Below the pieces are notes generated by a model. That model was not told the DNA's origin and searched no databases. It saw nothing but the letters and a program-made list of their open reading frames with translations. Made by a program: the position numbers and the translations under genes. Shown here one piece after another: positions 33,418-42,504 of a stretch of DNA of 64,000 nt; the first letter of the stretch is position 1; the number at the start of each line of letters is the position of its first letter. The stretch is from Spirochaetales bacterium (GTDB taxonomy: Bacteria > Spirochaetota > Spirochaetia > Sphaerochaetales > Sphaerochaetaceae): the NCBI GenBank assembly GCA_018433865.1, contig JAHDQJ010000007.1:106992-170991 (forward strand). Reading direction: 5' to 3'.

Positions 33418-34761
33418 ATGGCAACTGAAGTGGTGATGCCCAAGCAGGGCAATTCCGTGGAATCCTGCATCATCCTCGAATGGAAGGTGAAGGAAGGAGA
33501 TCAGGTGGCAATCGGAGACGTGGTCTGCGAAGCCGAGACCGACAAGTCGACCATCGAGGTCGAATCGAGTGCAGAGGGGACAGTCCTCAAGCTGCTCTAC
33601 CAGGCAGGCGAGGAGGTTCCGGTCATGCAACCGATGATGATCGTCGGACAGAAAGGCGAACAGGTCAGTGTTGCACCGGAAGCAGAAGCTCCTGAGGTTT
33701 CAGGATCCGCACCCGTGTCGGCAGGCAAGGCCTCCTCGCAAGAGGTCCCCGTGACGGTGTCCGTTGCCTCCGCTGGTGCACAAGGCGTCTCCCCGAGAGC
33801 CCGTGCCGCATCCCTAGCGATGGGCATCGATCCCGCCTCCATTTCCGCCAGTGGTCCGAAAGGCCGTGTCATCGAACGGGATGTGGTAGCCGCCGCCTCC
33901 GCACGCGCTCCTCTGAGTCCCGTGGCAAAGGAAGCCTTGGCACAGGGCGGATTGCAATCTCCTGCCCAAGGAAGCGGAATCGGCGGAAGGATACTCTCGA
34001 CCGACCTGACATCCCCCGTGGTAGCGGCCTCTGCACCGCTTTCCTCCGATGCATCGTTCCCCGGACCGATGGTCGAGACCCCGGTGAAGGGAGTGAGGAA
34101 GGTGACCGCAAAGCGGATGCACGAATCGATCGCAACCACCGCACAGTTCACGATGAATGCATATGCCGATGCGACGGCCCTGCAATCGCTCCGACAGCGC
34201 CTGAAGTCGAGTCCGGCGGAGATGGGATTGCAGAAGGTCACCATCAATGACATCATCCTCTTTGCCGTCGCCAAGACACTCAAGGATTTCGGGTACATGA
34301 ACAGTCACTTCCTCGGTGACAGGATGGTGAATTTCACACATGTCCATCTCGGGTGTGCGGTCGATACCCCCAGGGGATTGCTCGTGCCCGTCGTCAAGTT
34401 CGCGGACAGTCGCTCCTTGAAGCAGATCAGTGACGAGTTCAAGCGACTTGCCAGCATGTGCATGGAGGGAAAGGCACAACCGGACGACCTGACCGGCGGC
34501 ACCTTCACCGTGACCAATCTCGGTGCCATGGGCATCGATACCTTCACTCCCGTGCTCAATGTCCCGGAAGTGGCGATCCTCGGAGTCGGTGGCATCTCGA
34601 TGCGCGCGATAGAGGACGAGGAGGGTGATTACGCTTTCATCCCACACATCGCACTCTCGCTGACGATCGATCACCAAGGTGTGGACGGTGCTCCTGCGGC
34701 ACGGTTTCTCAAGGCATTGTGCGAGAATATCGCAGCAGTAGACACGCTGCTTGCCTTGTAG
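33418..34761 (+). CDS. pdhC: dihydrolipoamide acyltransferase (E2) of pyruvate dehydrogenase
   Basis: 447 residues. One N-terminal lipoyl domain with the lipoylated Lys43 in ETDKSTIEVES, an Ala/Pro/Val-rich linker, and two peripheral-subunit-binding-like segments (SPRARAASLAMGID...GPKGRVIERDV and LSPVAKEALAQGG...GRILSTDL). The catalytic domain ends with LTIDHQGVDGAPAARFL, the His-Asp pair of E2 enzymes. It moves acetyl from E1 to CoA. The ATG follows AGGAG. E3 and E1 follow in the same operon. Confidence 0.93.
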   Translation: MATEVVMPKQGNSVESCIILEWKVKEGDQVAIGDVVCEAETDKSTIEVESSAEGTVLKLLYQAGEEVPVMQPMMIVGQKGEQVSVAPEAEAPEVSGSAPVSAGKASSQEVPVTVSVASAGAQGVSPRARAASLAMGIDPASISASGPKGRVIERDVVAAASARAPLSPVAKEALAQGGLQSPAQGSGIGGRILSTDLTSPVVAASAPLSSDASFPGPMVETPVKGVRKVTAKRMHESIATTAQFTMNAYADATALQSLRQRLKSSPAEMGLQKVTINDIILFAVAKTLKDFGYMNSHFLGDRMVNFTHVHLGCAVDTPRGLLVPVVKFADSRSLKQISDEFKRLASMCMEGKAQPDDLTGGTFTVTNLGAMGIDTFTPVLNVPEVAILGVGGISMRAIEDEEGDYAFIPHIALSLTIDHQGVDGAPAARFLKALCENIAAVDTLLAL

Positions 34762-34771
34762 GAGGGTGAAG

Positions 34772-36124
34772 ATGGAACATTTCGACTTGATAGTCATCGG
34801 AGCCGGTCCTGGAGGATATGTTGCTGCCGAAAGGGCTGGCGCGCTTGGAAAGAAGGTCCTGCTCATCGAGAAGGACCAGCTGGGAGGCGTATGCACCAAC
34901 TGGGGGTGCATCCCCACCAAGAGCCTGCTCAACTCCGCGAAACTGTACAAACATGCTCTGGAATCGGAAAAGATGGGTGTGGTCGCCAAGGCGGTCACGT
35001 ATGACCTTCCCGCTGCGATGGCGTGGAAACAGGAAACCATCGAGACCTTGCGAAGCGGCATCGCGTATCTCATGAAGAGCAATCATGTCACCGTGGTGAT
35101 GGGTGAGGCCGCGTTCGTGGATGCACATCACGTTCAGGTGGGAGATTCGGTATACGAGGGGGAACACCTGATCATCGCAACCGGTTCCTCGCCTGCAGTA
35201 CCACCGATTCCCGGTCATGATCTGCCACACGTGCTCACAAGCAACGAGATCCTTTCGATCGGCGAGCTGCCCGAATCCCTTGTGGTGATCGGTGGCGGAG
35301 TGATCGGCATCGAGTTTGCCTCCTACTTCTCCAGTGTCGGGGTGAAGGTCACCGTCATCGAGATGATGGATGAGATCCTTCCCATGATGGACGGCGAGTT
35401 CGCGAAGCTTGTCAGGCGTGAGATGAAGGAGGTCGATTTCCATCTCGGCTGCCGCGTCACCGCGATCTCGGCAGACGGGGTCTCCTACACCGACGCGAAA
35501 GGCAATGCCCTGCAGGTAGCTGCGGCTAAGGTCCTGCTCAGCGTAGGAAGGCGTCCGAATGTGAATGGTCTCGACAGACTGGGTATGGTCATCACCAGAA
35601 GCGGTATCGAGGTCGACGACCGATTGCGCACCAACATCCCCAACATCCATGCGATCGGGGACGTGAACGGCAAATCGTTGCTCGCGCATTCGGCCTCGAG
35701 GATGGCGGAGGTGGTGATCTCCAACCTCTATGGTACCCAGAAGATGAGGATGCGGTACCATGCGATCCCCTGGGCGGTCTACGGGATGCCCGAAGCCGCA
35801 GGGTGCGGATTGACCGAGCAGGAGGCAAAGAAGCAGGGACGCGAGGTCCTGTGTGCGACCACACAGATGCGTGCGAACGGTCGCTTCTTGGCCGAACATG
35901 GCAAACGGGCCGCCGGATTGTGCAAGGTTGTCGTCGATGCGAAGACGAAAGCTCTCCTCGGTGTCCACCTGCTGGGACCCTACAGCAGCGAGATGATACA
36001 TGGCGCTGCCGTCATGATTGAGTCAGAATTGAGAATCCAGGATGTAAAGGAAATCGTATTTCCCCATCCGAGCGTTTCCGAGATCATCAAGGATACGCTG
36101 TTCGCCATCGATCACACCCTGTAA
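34772..36124 (+). CDS. lpdA: dihydrolipoamide dehydrogenase (E3)
   Basis: 450 residues. FAD motif IGAGPGGYVAAERAGALGKK, redox disulfide GGVCTNWGCIPTK, NAD motif VVIGGGVIGIEFASYFSSVG, a second FAD block NIHAIGDVNGKSLLAH, and the C-terminal HPSVSEI catalytic His-Glu region. It reoxidises the lipoyl group of E2 with NAD+. It begins 10 bp after E2, with GGAGGG as ribosome site. Confidence 0.96.
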   Translation: MEHFDLIVIGAGPGGYVAAERAGALGKKVLLIEKDQLGGVCTNWGCIPTKSLLNSAKLYKHALESEKMGVVAKAVTYDLPAAMAWKQETIETLRSGIAYLMKSNHVTVVMGEAAFVDAHHVQVGDSVYEGEHLIIATGSSPAVPPIPGHDLPHVLTSNEILSIGELPESLVVIGGGVIGIEFASYFSSVGVKVTVIEMMDEILPMMDGEFAKLVRREMKEVDFHLGCRVTAISADGVSYTDAKGNALQVAAAKVLLSVGRRPNVNGLDRLGMVITRSGIEVDDRLRTNIPNIHAIGDVNGKSLLAHSASRMAEVVISNLYGTQKMRMRYHAIPWAVYGMPEAAGCGLTEQEAKKQGREVLCATTQMRANGRFLAEHGKRAAGLCKVVVDAKTKALLGVHLLGPYSSEMIHGAAVMIESELRIQDVKEIVFPHPSVSEIIKDTLFAIDHTL

Positions 36125-36145
36125 CAGGTATAAGGAGCAACATAT

Positions 36146-38602
36146 ATGTCCAAGCAAATCACTTTCGATCCGGTTCAGCTTCGTCAGAAGGATACCCTGA
36201 AGATCCCTGCGATCCCGTTGAACCAATACACTCCCGATTTCAAGAAAGAATTGAAAACTTATGGCAAGGAACGCTTGGTGAAGGTGTTCTACGACATGCT
36301 GGTCATCCGTGAGTTCGAGACCATGCTCGACTCGATCAAGAAAGAGGGTGTCTACCAGGGAATCACCTACAACCATAAAGGCCCCGCGCACCTTTCTGCC
36401 GGGCAGGAATCGGCGGCGGTAGGGCAGGCACTGGCACTGGATCCGGAAGATTACATTTTCGGCAGCCATCGCAGCCACGGAGAAATCCTCGCGAAGTGTC
36501 TCTCTGCCATCGAGAAGATGGATGCGAAGGATATCCAGCCTATCCTGGAACAATTCATGGGTGGCGAGACATTCAAGGTCGTACAGGCACATTTCCCTGG
36601 CAAGGATGTGAAGGATCTTGCTGAGAATTTCATCATCTACGGAACCTTGGCAGAGATCTACGCGAAGGCCACGGGATTCAGCAAGGGCTTGGGAGGTTCG
36701 ATGCACACCTTCTTCGCTCCCTTCGGCAGCATGCCGAACAACGCGATCGTAGGGGGGTCGGGAACCATCGCGTTCGGAAGCGCCCTCTACAAGAAGGTGA
36801 ACAGGAAAAAGGGAATCGTCATCGCCAACATCGGCGACGGTTCGCTTGCCCGCGGTCCCGTATGGGAAGCGATGAACATGGCGAGCATGGATCAGTACCA
36901 GCAATTGTGGGGCGACATGAAAGGCGCTCCTCCCTATATGGTCAATGTCTTCAACAACTTCTACGGCATGGGCGGACAACCTGTCGGCGAGACAGCCGGA
37001 CAGGGAATCGCCGCACGTATCGGAGCTGGAGTGAATCCCGATGCGATGCATGCGGAGCGCGTCGATGGTTTCAACCCCCTTGCAGTCGCAGAGGCGACCG
37101 CAAGGAAGAAGAAGCTCTTGCTCGAAGGCAAGGGACCGGTTTTCATGGATACCATCACCTACCGGTTCAGCGGACACAGCCCCTCCGATGCGATGACGTA
37201 TCGGACCAAGGAGGAACTCGAGGCATTCAAGGCCCAGGATCCGGTGTTCGCCTACGGCCGGTATATCGTTGAGAATGGTCTGGTCACCGAGGACGACCTG
37301 AAGGAGATGCAGACGGCTGTCCTCGCCAAGATGCGCAAGGCGCTCGAGATCACCGTCGACGAGAAACTCTCGCCGATGGTGGACGGACAGTTCATCGAGA
37401 GCGTGATGTTCAGCAATGGCAACATCGAAAAGCTTGATGATCGCGATCCTGAGCTTTCCATGCCACTCGAGGAGAATCCCCGGGTACAGCAGATTGCCCG
37501 TCGTGCACGTTATGCCTTCGACGAGGAGGGCAAGGAGTTGCCTGCGAGCCGCCAATACCAGTATCGTGATGCAGTGTTCGAGGCGATGGCGCACCGGTTC
37601 TCCATCGACCCGACCCTCGTCGCATACGGTGAGGATCACCGCGACTGGGGCGGAGCGTTCGCTTGTTACCGCGGACTTACGGAATTGTTGCCGTACCATC
37701 GGTTCTTCAACTCTCCGATCAGCGAATCGGCGATCGTGGGGAGCGGAGTAGGCTATGCGATGTCCGGTGGACGTGCGGTCGTCGAGTTGATGTACTGTGA
37801 CTTTCTCGGATGTGCAGGCGACGAGGTGTTCAACCAGATGCCGAAGTGGCAATCCATGTCAGCAGGAGCGCTGAAGATGCCTCTCGTATTGCGTGTGTCG
37901 GTCGGAAACAAGTACGGTGCGCAGCACTCCCAGGAATGGACAAGCATGGTTGCTTCGGTGCCTGGCCTGAAGGCGATGTATCCTGCCACGCCGTATGATG
38001 TGAAGGGGATGCTGAACTACGCTCTTCGCGGAACCGACCCCGTGGTCTTCTTCGAGAGCCAGAAACTGTATGGTATCGGAGAACAGTTCGAGAAGGGTGG
38101 TGTTCCCGAGGGGTACTACGAGATTGCCGAGGGAGAGCCTGCGATCCGCAGGGAGGGAAAGGACGTGACGCTCATCGCGCTCGGGCCTTCGCTCTATACG
38201 TGCATGGATGCGGCGAAGAAGATCAAGGAATCCTACGGTCTTGAGACCGAGGTGATCGATCTGCGGTGGATAAACCCGCTGAAGTATGAGATGCTGGTAG
38301 AGTCGGTCAGGAAGACCGGCCGGGCGGTGTTGGTCACCGACAGTGCGGAGCGGGGCAGTTACCTCCAGACCGTGGCGGCGAACCTCAGCAGGCTTGCGTT
38401 CGATTATCTCGATGCGCCTGTGGTGGTCGTGGGATCACAGAACTGGATCACTCCTCCTGCCGAGATGGAGGACTACTACTTCCCGCAGGTCGACTCGATC
38501 ATCGATGCGATCCATGAGCAGGTCCTGCCTTTGCCTGGGCACCAGACACGCAGGAACAAGACAGATGGTGAATTCAGACGCACCAGTGCAAAGGGTGTGT
38601 AA
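36146..38602 (+). CDS. pdhAB: pyruvate dehydrogenase E1, alpha and beta subunits fused
   Basis: 818 residues, roughly the sum of E1-alpha and E1-beta. The first 430 residues are E1-alpha: SHRSHGE, GSMHTFF, the thiamine-diphosphate motif GDGSLARGPVWEAMNMA with VNVFNNFYGMGG, and the phosphorylation-loop equivalent YRFSGHSPSDAMTYR. After a short linker, E1-beta begins (YRDAVFEAMAHRF, then FNSPISESAIVGSGVGYAMSGGRAVVELMY and FFESQKLYG). Subunit fusion keeps 1:1 stoichiometry. A 2-oxoisovalerate or acetoin substrate cannot be excluded by sequence alone. It is the last gene of the operon. Confidence 0.9.
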   Translation: MSKQITFDPVQLRQKDTLKIPAIPLNQYTPDFKKELKTYGKERLVKVFYDMLVIREFETMLDSIKKEGVYQGITYNHKGPAHLSAGQESAAVGQALALDPEDYIFGSHRSHGEILAKCLSAIEKMDAKDIQPILEQFMGGETFKVVQAHFPGKDVKDLAENFIIYGTLAEIYAKATGFSKGLGGSMHTFFAPFGSMPNNAIVGGSGTIAFGSALYKKVNRKKGIVIANIGDGSLARGPVWEAMNMASMDQYQQLWGDMKGAPPYMVNVFNNFYGMGGQPVGETAGQGIAARIGAGVNPDAMHAERVDGFNPLAVAEATARKKKLLLEGKGPVFMDTITYRFSGHSPSDAMTYRTKEELEAFKAQDPVFAYGRYIVENGLVTEDDLKEMQTAVLAKMRKALEITVDEKLSPMVDGQFIESVMFSNGNIEKLDDRDPELSMPLEENPRVQQIARRARYAFDEEGKELPASRQYQYRDAVFEAMAHRFSIDPTLVAYGEDHRDWGGAFACYRGLTELLPYHRFFNSPISESAIVGSGVGYAMSGGRAVVELMYCDFLGCAGDEVFNQMPKWQSMSAGALKMPLVLRVSVGNKYGAQHSQEWTSMVASVPGLKAMYPATPYDVKGMLNYALRGTDPVVFFESQKLYGIGEQFEKGGVPEGYYEIAEGEPAIRREGKDVTLIALGPSLYTCMDAAKKIKESYGLETEVIDLRWINPLKYEMLVESVRKTGRAVLVTDSAERGSYLQTVAANLSRLAFDYLDAPVVVVGSQNWITPPAEMEDYYFPQVDSIIDAIHEQVLPLPGHQTRRNKTDGEFRRTSAKGV

Positions 38603-38623
38603 GAACGGGTGCGGCTCGTTTTT

Positions 38624-38648
38624 GGGACCCGCCGGAAACGGCGGGCCC
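38624..38648 (+). terminator. stem-loop after the PDH operon
   Basis: CCCGCCG-GAAA-CGGCGGG (38628-38645), extendable past a bulged A to GGG/CCC. The tract after it (CTCTTGACTTTTC) is only moderately T-rich, so some read-through into the PHP gene 27 bp later is possible. Confidence 0.55.
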
Positions 38649-38674
38649 CTCTTGACTTTTCATGGGGAGATGAC

Positions 38675-40027
38675 ATGGGATATCCGACAGGTGGACAGAT
38701 GGATGATCTGATCAGGCAATTGAACGGCAGGGACCTATCGATGCGCTTGGATGCGGCAACTCGGATCGGGCAGGCGGTACGAGACGGGAAATTGCAAAGG
38801 AGAGTGCTCCAGGAGGTCAACAACCACGTGCACACATCCTTTTCATTCAGCCCCTATGAGCCGTCGGCGGCTGCATTCGAAGCATGGCGCGCAGGTCTCG
38901 GCATCGTAGGATCGATCGATCATGACAGCATCGCCGCGGCACAGGAGATGCTCGAGGCCTCACGGAGGATCGGGATCGCAAGTACTGTCGGGTTCGAGGT
39001 GAGGTGTTCGTTCCATGACACTCCGTTCGCCACCCGAAAGATAAACAACCCCGATTCCGAGGGTATCGTCTACATGTGTGTGCACGGTGTACCGCGCAAG
39101 GCCATCGGAGAGGCCGGGCGGTTCCTCGAGCCCATCAGGAACATCAGGAATGAAAGGAACAGGGCCCAGGTAGCTCTCCTGAACGAACTCCTGAATGATT
39201 CTTCCCTGGAGAGTCTCGATTTCGATCGCGATGTCATGCCGCTCTCCCGATTCGAGGAAGGAGGTTCCGTGACGGAACGTCATATCCTCCATGCTCTCGC
39301 CCTGCGTATCATGGATACGGTAGGGAGGGGCACTCCCGTGGTCGATTTCCTACAACGCAAGCTCGGTATTCCCGTGGAAGGAAGAATCGGTTCGCTGTTG
39401 TCGGATCCGCAGAATGCACATTACGGGTATGATCTGCTGGGCTTGCTCAAGGGCAATTTCCTTCCCCGGTTCTTCATGCAACCTTCACGGGAAGAGACCA
39501 TAGATGTGCGTGATGTCGTCAAATTCGGCCTCTCGATCGGTGCGATTCCCGCGTACGCCTATCTGGGGGATATCGAACAGAGCGTTACCGGGGACAAGAA
39601 AGCCGAACGGTTCGAGGATGCCTATCTCGATGAATTGGTTGCCTATCTCGCAGAGCTCGGGTATCCCGCCATCACCTACATGCCGCCGAGGAATTCGGTT
39701 GCCCAGATGCGGCGCCTGCAGACGCTATGCAAACGTCACGGATTGATGGAAATCAGCGGTGTCGATATCAACTCATCACGACAGTCGTTCAACTGTCCCG
39801 AGCTTCTCGCTCCCGATTGCATCCATCTGGTCGATTCCGCCTGGGCGCTGGTCGCTCATGAGAAGCTGACCGACTATCGTGACCAGTGGTCGCTATTCAG
39901 CAAGGACAATCCCCTGGCGGACCGAACCTTGGAGGAACGTATCGCTCTCTATGCCAAGCTGGGAAAGGCGATGGATCCGTTCGAACCCGAATCGATCGTC
40001 GCTCTTGCAAAGCGTGAACTGCAATGA
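38675..40027 (+). CDS. PHP-domain hydrolase of unknown substrate
   Basis: 450 residues from the ATG at 38675 after GGGGAGA. NNHVHTSFSFSPYEPS supplies the first PHP metal histidines and SIDHDSI the next Asp-His pair, with HGLMEISGVDINS toward the C-terminus. PHP proteins are mostly phosphoesterases using a trinuclear metal site. It starts the strand-uniform run PHP-SDR-reductase-kinase, so a sugar-phosphate phosphatase role is a reasonable guess. No closer family is recognised. Confidence 0.75.
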   Translation: MGYPTGGQMDDLIRQLNGRDLSMRLDAATRIGQAVRDGKLQRRVLQEVNNHVHTSFSFSPYEPSAAAFEAWRAGLGIVGSIDHDSIAAAQEMLEASRRIGIASTVGFEVRCSFHDTPFATRKINNPDSEGIVYMCVHGVPRKAIGEAGRFLEPIRNIRNERNRAQVALLNELLNDSSLESLDFDRDVMPLSRFEEGGSVTERHILHALALRIMDTVGRGTPVVDFLQRKLGIPVEGRIGSLLSDPQNAHYGYDLLGLLKGNFLPRFFMQPSREETIDVRDVVKFGLSIGAIPAYAYLGDIEQSVTGDKKAERFEDAYLDELVAYLAELGYPAITYMPPRNSVAQMRRLQTLCKRHGLMEISGVDINSSRQSFNCPELLAPDCIHLVDSAWALVAHEKLTDYRDQWSLFSKDNPLADRTLEERIALYAKLGKAMDPFEPESIVALAKRELQ

Positions 40028-40038
40028 AGGAAGGTTGT

Positions 40039-41208
40039 ATGACGCAGATGACTAAGGAATCGGTGAAGAGTTGGGTCCCCCCGATCATCAGGGGCATGAC
40101 GAGCGACGGGGAGACCGCGTTGGTCGTGACGGTCCTCGAAGATGTTCAGGCAGAGCTTCAGCTCCCCTTGCATGGTGCCGGGCCTTTTGAAATCGAGGAG
40201 TTGGCAGCTTCTTGGCGTACCCGGTATTCCCGGTTCTGTGCCGAGCATGCACGGTATCCCCGGACGATCGGTCTGGAAGGGACCTCATGGTCGATGGGAC
40301 TCGGCATCTCATACGATGAGGCTGTACGGACTTCGGGGGTCTCCAAGGATCCTGCTGCACGTGCAGACAACTCCCGCGGTGCGATCATGAAGCGCAAGGT
40401 CTCGCTGGTGACCGGCGGTGCACAGGGATTCGGAGAAGGAATCGTGAGATCCTTGGTCGCCGAAGGGGGATACGTCTACATCGCGGATTTGAACGCCGAG
40501 GGTGCACGGACGCTCGCCCTGCAACTGAACTCCCAAGCCGGTTCCACCGTAGCATTCAGCCTGGCGGTGAATGTGACGGACGAGGATTCGGTGAGGCAGA
40601 TGATGGATTCGGTCGCTTCCACGACCGGTTCGCTCGATCTCTTCGTCAGCAACGCCGGCGTGCTGAAGGCAGGCAGCGTGAAGGAGATGTCTCTGGCCGA
40701 TTTCCAATTCGTCACCTCGGTCGACTATACCGGATTCTTCCTATGCACCAAGTTTGCCGCCCGTCAGCTTGCACTACAGAACATCGGATCCGATCATGCC
40801 TACATGACCGATATCGTGGCGATCAGCAGCAAGAGCGGGCTCGAGGGATCGAACAAGAATGGAGCCTATGCAGGGGCGAAGTTCGGAACCATCGGGCTTA
40901 CGCAGAGCTTTGCGCTGGAGCTCGTGACGGACAACATCAAGGTGAACGCCATCTGTCCCGGGAATTTTCTTGATGGTCCGCTCTGGTCGGATCCGGAACG
41001 AGGCCTCTTCGTGCAATACCTGCGAGCCGGGAAGGTTCCCGGAGCGAACACGGTAGCGGACGTGAGAAGGGCATATGAATCGAAAGTACCTTTGAACCGA
41101 GGCTGCAGGACAGAGGATGTCGTGCGTGCTCTCTGTTACATCGTCGAGCAGAAATATGAGACGGGACAAGCGGTGCCCGTCACCGGTGGGCAGGTCATGC
41201 TCAACTAG
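40039..41208 (+). CDS. SDR-family dehydrogenase, sorbitol-6-phosphate 2-dehydrogenase-like, with N-terminal extension
   Basis: 389 residues, against about 250 for usual SDRs. The extra ~115 N-terminal residues have no recognised motif. From residue ~118 the SDR core is intact: LVTGGAQGFGEGI (cofactor loop), a YVYIADLN acidic end of beta2 favouring NAD, SNAG, the catalytic Ser of AISSKSG, and YAGAKFG (Tyr and Lys). Closest functional match by eye is sorbitol-6-phosphate dehydrogenase, making fructose-6-P. Start at 40039 follows GAAGGAAGG. It sits between a PHP gene and a SorE-like gene. Confidence 0.75.
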   Translation: MTQMTKESVKSWVPPIIRGMTSDGETALVVTVLEDVQAELQLPLHGAGPFEIEELAASWRTRYSRFCAEHARYPRTIGLEGTSWSMGLGISYDEAVRTSGVSKDPAARADNSRGAIMKRKVSLVTGGAQGFGEGIVRSLVAEGGYVYIADLNAEGARTLALQLNSQAGSTVAFSLAVNVTDEDSVRQMMDSVASTTGSLDLFVSNAGVLKAGSVKEMSLADFQFVTSVDYTGFFLCTKFAARQLALQNIGSDHAYMTDIVAISSKSGLEGSNKNGAYAGAKFGTIGLTQSFALELVTDNIKVNAICPGNFLDGPLWSDPERGLFVQYLRAGKVPGANTVADVRRAYESKVPLNRGCRTEDVVRALCYIVEQKYETGQAVPVTGGQVMLN

Positions 41209-41221
41209 AAAGGAGGAACAC

Positions 41222-42490
41222 ATGAGAACAAGAGCCGTCAGACTGTATGGCAAGAATGATTTGAGGATCGAGGAGTTCGAACTGCCTGCGATCAAGGAAG
41301 ACGAGATTCTGGCATGCATCGTCACGAACAGTGTCTGCATGTCGGACCACAAGGCTGCGGAACAGGGTGCCGATCATAAGCGCATCCCCAAGGATGTGGA
41401 TAGGAATCCCATCATGCTCGGGCACGAATTCTGCGGGGAAATCGTACAGGTGGGGAGCAAATGGAGCTCATCCTTCGCACCGGGAGATCGTTTCTCCATC
41501 CAGCCTGCCCTGAACTACAAGGGTTCCCTCGACGCTCCCGGATACTCGTACCACTACATCGGTGGTGATGCCACCTATGTGGTCATCCCGAACGAGGTGA
41601 TGGAGATGGAATGCCTGCTCAAGTACGAGGGGGATGCATTTTTCCTCGGTTCGCTTGCCGAACCGGTTTCCTGCATCGTCGGAACCTATCACGCGATGTA
41701 TCACACCACAGGAGGGTCGTACGAGCACAAGATGGGTATCGTGAAGGGGGGAAACCTTGCGATCATCGCGGGGGTCGGCCCGATGGGTCTCGGGGCGATT
41801 GATTATGGTATCCACTGTGATCGCAAGCCAGCACTCATGGTGGTCACCGATATCGATGATGCGCGTCTCGCTCGTGCCGCGGCATTGTATCCTGTCGAGG
41901 AAGCAGCACGCAACGGGGTGAAGCTGGTCTACCTGAATACGAAGGAACTCTCGGATCCCGTGGCAACGATGATGGAACTGAGCAACGGACATGGGTATGA
42001 TGACGTGATGGTCATGGCACCCGTGAAGGCACTGATCGAACAAGCCGACGCGATTCTCGCGAAGGATGGATGTCTCAACTTCTTCGCAGGACCGAACAGG
42101 ACCGATTTTACCGCGAGCCTCAATTTTTACAATGTCCACTATGCATCGACACACATCGTCGGCACCAGCGGCGGAAATACCGAGGACATGCGCGATTCGT
42201 TGCACATGATGGAGCAGGGTCTGATCAATCCGTCCGCCATGATCACGCACGTCGGCGGCCTGAATGCCGTGCCTGAGACGGTGATCAAGCTTCCCTCGAT
42301 CCCGGGTGGCAAGAAATTGATCTACACTCATTACGAGTTGCCGTTGACTGCGATCGCAGACTTTGCGGAAAAGGGCAAGAGCGATCCGTTCTTCGCCAAG
42401 CTGGCCGAGATCGTAGACCGGCACGGCGGATTGTGGAACGTAGAGGCTGAATCATACCTTCTGGCTCATGCCCCGAAGCATACCGACTGA
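41222..42490 (+). CDS. L-sorbose-1-phosphate reductase-like zinc alcohol dehydrogenase
   Basis: 422 residues. MDR fold: GHEFCGEIVQVG (zinc-site Glu region), SLAEPVSCIVGTYHAMYH and a nucleotide loop IAGVGPMGLGAIDYG. The SorE subgroup reduces L-sorbose-1-P to D-glucitol-6-P; the ~420-residue length and the unusual FAGPNRTDF...NVHYASTHIVGTSGG region fit this subgroup better than ordinary alcohol dehydrogenases. The start follows AAGGAGG. With the SDR upstream and kinase downstream it forms a plausible sorbose pathway. Confidence 0.78.
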   Translation: MRTRAVRLYGKNDLRIEEFELPAIKEDEILACIVTNSVCMSDHKAAEQGADHKRIPKDVDRNPIMLGHEFCGEIVQVGSKWSSSFAPGDRFSIQPALNYKGSLDAPGYSYHYIGGDATYVVIPNEVMEMECLLKYEGDAFFLGSLAEPVSCIVGTYHAMYHTTGGSYEHKMGIVKGGNLAIIAGVGPMGLGAIDYGIHCDRKPALMVVTDIDDARLARAAALYPVEEAARNGVKLVYLNTKELSDPVATMMELSNGHGYDDVMVMAPVKALIEQADAILAKDGCLNFFAGPNRTDFTASLNFYNVHYASTHIVGTSGGNTEDMRDSLHMMEQGLINPSAMITHVGGLNAVPETVIKLPSIPGGKKLIYTHYELPLTAIADFAEKGKSDPFFAKLAEIVDRHGGLWNVEAESYLLAHAPKHTD

Positions 42491-42504
42491 CAAGGAGGAG
42501 AGAG

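Noticed and set aside
36023..37852. A 609-codon open frame on the minus strand
   Set aside because: It lies wholly opposite lpdA and the fused E1 gene, encodes no recognisable motif, and is the expected antisense shadow of a GC-rich gene.
38609..38674. Upstream in-frame start for the PHP hydrolase
   Set aside because: The extra codons would be the translated stem-loop after the PDH operon; the ATG at 38675 has a GGGGAGA site.
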